32,456 bases of DNA from Cruorifilaria tuberocauda (taxonomy: Eukaryota; Nematoda; Chromadorea; Rhabditida; Onchocercidae): NCBI GenBank assembly GCA_013365365.1, contig JABVXU010000603.1, forward strand, positions 1 to 32,456. The letters run 5' to 3'. Positions 29,569 through 32,456 of the stretch are shown here, piece after piece (within the stretch, counting starts at the first letter, position 1; each line of letters starts with the position of its first letter). Below the pieces are notes generated by a model. That model had not been told where the DNA came from, did no database searches, and was given only the letters and a program-made list of their open reading frames with translations. The position numbers and the translations under genes are program-made.

Positions 29569-30921
29569 ATTAAACTAAAGTTTTATTACTGTAGCCATCA
29601 AAATATAAGTTATGATTTTTTGAATTGGAATAAAACCTTTCAGAAATATTTCATTTGATTCGTAGTTTAATTAAAAACAATATTATTGTCATTTTTACTT
29701 TGTAATGAAATGAATTTTCAAAAGGTTTCTTTGTTTTGTAAACAAAAAAAAATTTCGTTAACTTTATCAACGTTTTCATTAAATTATGCTTTCGTTTTTC
29801 TTAATTACAAATAATGAAAAAACGATCTGATAATAAAATTAATCGGATAGAATTCAGCTAGATCAGATAAACTTAAACTTATCATCGGAATGCTTGATTT
29901 CGTTGTTGATCGTTGTTAAAGGAAATTATTTGAAAAACTAGCAAGAAAAAGTTTCCGGATATTTTTACAACTGAAAATGATCAGAGTGAAATCTTACTTT
30001 TTCATAATTTTGTATTATTGTTTTGAATTTGAAAAGAATTATTAAATTAAATTATCAATTTTCTTTACTTTTTAATTTACTTAAATACGTTTGTTTAAGT
30101 TAAAAAACAAAAGAAAAATGATTTAAATGTAAAACGAACAAAGATTTTTGGTTTTTTCATTAATTCATAAAAAAAGGCCAAATAAAAGTATAATAAATGA
30201 TGCAACAAATTAATAAATTAGCAATTTGTTAATAAGTAAATAATTTTTTCTAAATTAATTCCAACACTAATACAGACATTTCCACTCTTTAAACTGTTAT
30301 GATAAATGACTGATAATTGATTGTAAATAATAATTATAGCACTTTCTTTGGACTCTCTGATCGATCTGCTAAAAAGAATAAAATTTATCCCTTTTACTTT
30401 TATATCACAGTTTTACCTTTCTGCTAAATTTAGAGAATAACTTTTGGGAATAATAAAGAATAACTCTTACATTCTTCGTAATGGAAATAATTGACACTGA
30501 TAGGCGGAAATATGCGTAATTACTACAGTACTGTTAAGTTCAAAGTTAAAATTAAAAGAATGTAAAAATACAGTAACAAGAGAGTTCGTTGTTTCAGATT
30601 ATCTAATATATGATAAATTTACAGCTTATATATTTGATACTTATTAGATAATGAATATGTCGTTATCAAATTATTATCACTAGTGGTATTTTAATTAAGC
30701 TGTCAGTTATATTACTTGAATATGTACAAAGGTTATATTTTAAAGTTAAACTTTAAGGATTTTAATTTTCTCAAAGAATAGTTCAAAACGATCCATTTAT
30801 CCTCTCAATCTCTTTTTTTTTTGTTCATTATATTCAGTCTGTTTCAATCGGCTTTTCCTCAATGCTAATTGTCTAAAATGTAAGTTTTTCTTTTTTACAT
30901 CATCAAAACTCTCAATCTTTT
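29569..30921. other. AT-rich stretch, no supported gene
   Basis: A 41-codon minus-strand open run (30530-30405) sits behind an acceptor-like CTTAACAG, and a GTTTCAG at 30592-30598 precedes a short plus-strand open run. Neither can be linked to other exons. Confidence 0.4.
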
Positions 30922-31158
30922 TTGTTTTTCATCTTTCTCTCTTCTCCTTATCATTTTTCAATCAAGAGAGAGAGAGAACAGCTGTTAGCCAGTTGTGCTG
31001 AAAGTTATGACAAGGAAAGAGAAGAGAGTAAAAGTGTTGATTATTCCTTCAGGGAAAAATTCAGTTATTGTGAAGCTAGAATACTGCTTTATATTCCTTT
31101 AAAACTTTTTCAGTTCATCTTTCCCTGCCCTTTCATTCATTTCTCTTACTGTGCTTGA
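30922..31158 (+). CDS. Possible 78-residue ORF or terminal exon, unknown
   Basis: An ATG-to-TGA frame of 78 codons. The first 13 codons are Phe/Ser-rich and probably not translated as such; the middle (REREQLLASCAESYDKERE, then SKSVDYSFREKFSYCEARIL) is mixed and lies in GC-richer DNA; the end is hydrophobic and Cys/Phe-rich. An AATAAA at 31164-31169 follows the stop closely, as in a terminal exon, although this word is common here. A TTTTTCAATCAAG before 30968 could be an acceptor. No family is recognised. Confidence 0.22.
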   Translation: MFFIFLSSPYHFSIKREREQLLASCAESYDKEREESKSVDYSFREKFSYCEARILLYIPLKLFQFIFPCPFIHFSYCA

Positions 31159-31169
31159 AGTTTAATAAA

Positions 31170-32456
31170 TGATTTATAAGTTAGAAATTTGAAAAATAAG
31201 TTAGAACAAAGTGATCACAGAAAAATATCTAAATGTAATCGTTATCAGATAATATCCTAATCATATCTTTTTCCCGTATTTTCATTACTATTTTGAAAGA
31301 GCAAAAAATTAGTATTATACTATCTGTTATTAATGATTATTAATGATTATTATTATCACTATCGTAGTAATTTATGAATTAAGCAATTTTGTTGTTTGTA
31401 CGGTAGCATCTTGTGGTAAGCTTATCGCTTATCGCTAATTACTATATTTCTATTAGCATGCTAAGTCACTTTATCAAAAATAAAAGTTCCATTATTCCTT
31501 CTTCTATCCAAGAAACGCTTTTCATTCTAAAACTTAGCTCGAATGGCATATAGATTAGTTTAAATATTTTAGCGCATTATTTAATTCGAAACGTATGAAG
31601 TTTGTGGTTTTGATTTTAGTTTTAGAATTGCTGTAGCTTGTGCTCTTATCATTTCTTATCAACGATAATTCCAACTTGTTGATATTAATTTCCTTGAATA
31701 TATCAGTTTTGAGTTTAACTACGAATTTTTAATTGCCACCTACTTATCGCTTGTAATTAATTACCGCTTATTTTATGAGACAAAATGGTAGAAAACAAAT
31801 TTAATTCGTAACTGAAGTATATACCGGAATAATTAAGTATTGTAATGAAATACAAAAATATCAACGGATCATAAAAATAGACAGTGACAGTTTTATTTAC
31901 CCTATAATCGAATTCAAATTTGAACATATTCCATAAAAACCAAAATTAGTAAGCATATTTTTCAGGTATTTAATAATTAATTAATTATTCATTCTAATAC
32001 ATTTGCCTGATAAATTCATCAATTTCAGTATTTCAGTATCGCATAACTAAATGATTGAAAATTTTAGCCTTCATAAAAATGCTAGAAAAAAAAATTAAAA
32101 TGAGAAATTTTTTGATTGTAACAAAGTTACTTTAATCTTCTTTATAAGCTTCATATGTGATTTGTATGAAAAAAAAATGAAGAAAGTGCAAAATGCAGTT
32201 AGTCTCATCTTTTTCCAGCATTTTTCCACTCGCCCTTTTTCTCTCTGCTTAAAATCGTTGCTAATATTTCCTTTTTTTTAAAAAATAAAAACGAGAAATT
32301 TCTGAAAGAGACAGCTGTTGGAAGATGCAACTTCTCGCCCTAAAATTATTTCTTCACAAAATATTTACATAACATCAACTATCACTCTCATTTTCCTCTT
32401 AAACTTCTTTTTTCTTTTCTTATCACTTCTCTTCCAAACTTCTACTATTATCATTC
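31170..32456. other. AT-rich right end, possible exon near the edge
   Basis: Mostly AT-rich. At 32205-32343 both strands are open: on the plus strand 40 codons follow the acceptor TCTTTTTCCAG (ending 32218), and on the minus strand 44 codons follow GAAATAATTTTAG (ending 32340). A gene extending past the edge is possible, but neither strand can be chosen. Confidence 0.35.

Noticed and set aside
1..32456. CRISPR array, prokaryotic operon, prophage or complete transposon
   Set aside because: No regular spacer-repeat structure, ribosome-binding-site-led genes, transposase, reverse transcriptase or long terminal repeat frames were found.

Overview
The window looks like nuclear DNA of a small-genome metazoan, most consistent with a nematode. 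It is very AT-rich, has almost no long open frames, is crowded with microsatellites and small tandem duplications, and its few credible exons are short, separated by introns of roughly 170-700 bases, with T-rich acceptors (TTTCTTTCAG, TTTTTCCAG, TTTTTTTACAG). A filarial worm would fit, but nothing here fixes the species. No bacterial gene organisation, CRISPR array, rRNA, tRNA or complete transposon was seen.

The left two thirds (1-21 kb) is a gene desert. It contains simple repeats, degenerate tandem duplications, one 63-bp near-perfect duplication (6293-6418), a pair of 95-bp inverted copies 8.2 kb apart (5127-5221 and 13333-13427), a GC-richer island with a purine-to-pyrimidine switch (8690-9166) followed by a run of (CT)n tracts up to 10.6 kb, and two (TG)n blocks at 16.2 and 17.4 kb. 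Three hairpins with long stems lie at 19.8, 21.1 and 22.1 kb.

The best-supported gene is on the minus strand at 23135-25284. Its exons join in phase into a small single-pass membrane protein: a tyrosine-rich N-terminus of 25 residues, one transmembrane helix filling its own exon, a strongly basic stretch, and a Pro/Gln/Ser-rich cytoplasmic tail with a PPMY (PPxY, WW-domain ligand) motif. The join before the last exon is not resolved and may need a 19-nt microexon. A 190-bp tandem duplication in the second intron has copied the splice acceptor of exon 3 and creates a possible early-stop exon.

A weaker plus-strand model lies just beyond it at 25552-26027: an acidic exon joined in phase to a Cys-containing terminal exon behind a very good acceptor. 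Further right are a decayed coding-like fragment (26645-26806), a minisatellite (26119-26335), and small open frames at 29410-29568 and 30922-31158.

Calibration: at this AT content I estimate by hand that stop codons occur about once per 11 codons, so about a hundred stop-free runs of 40 or more codons are expected by chance over six frames. Isolated short open frames are therefore given low confidence.
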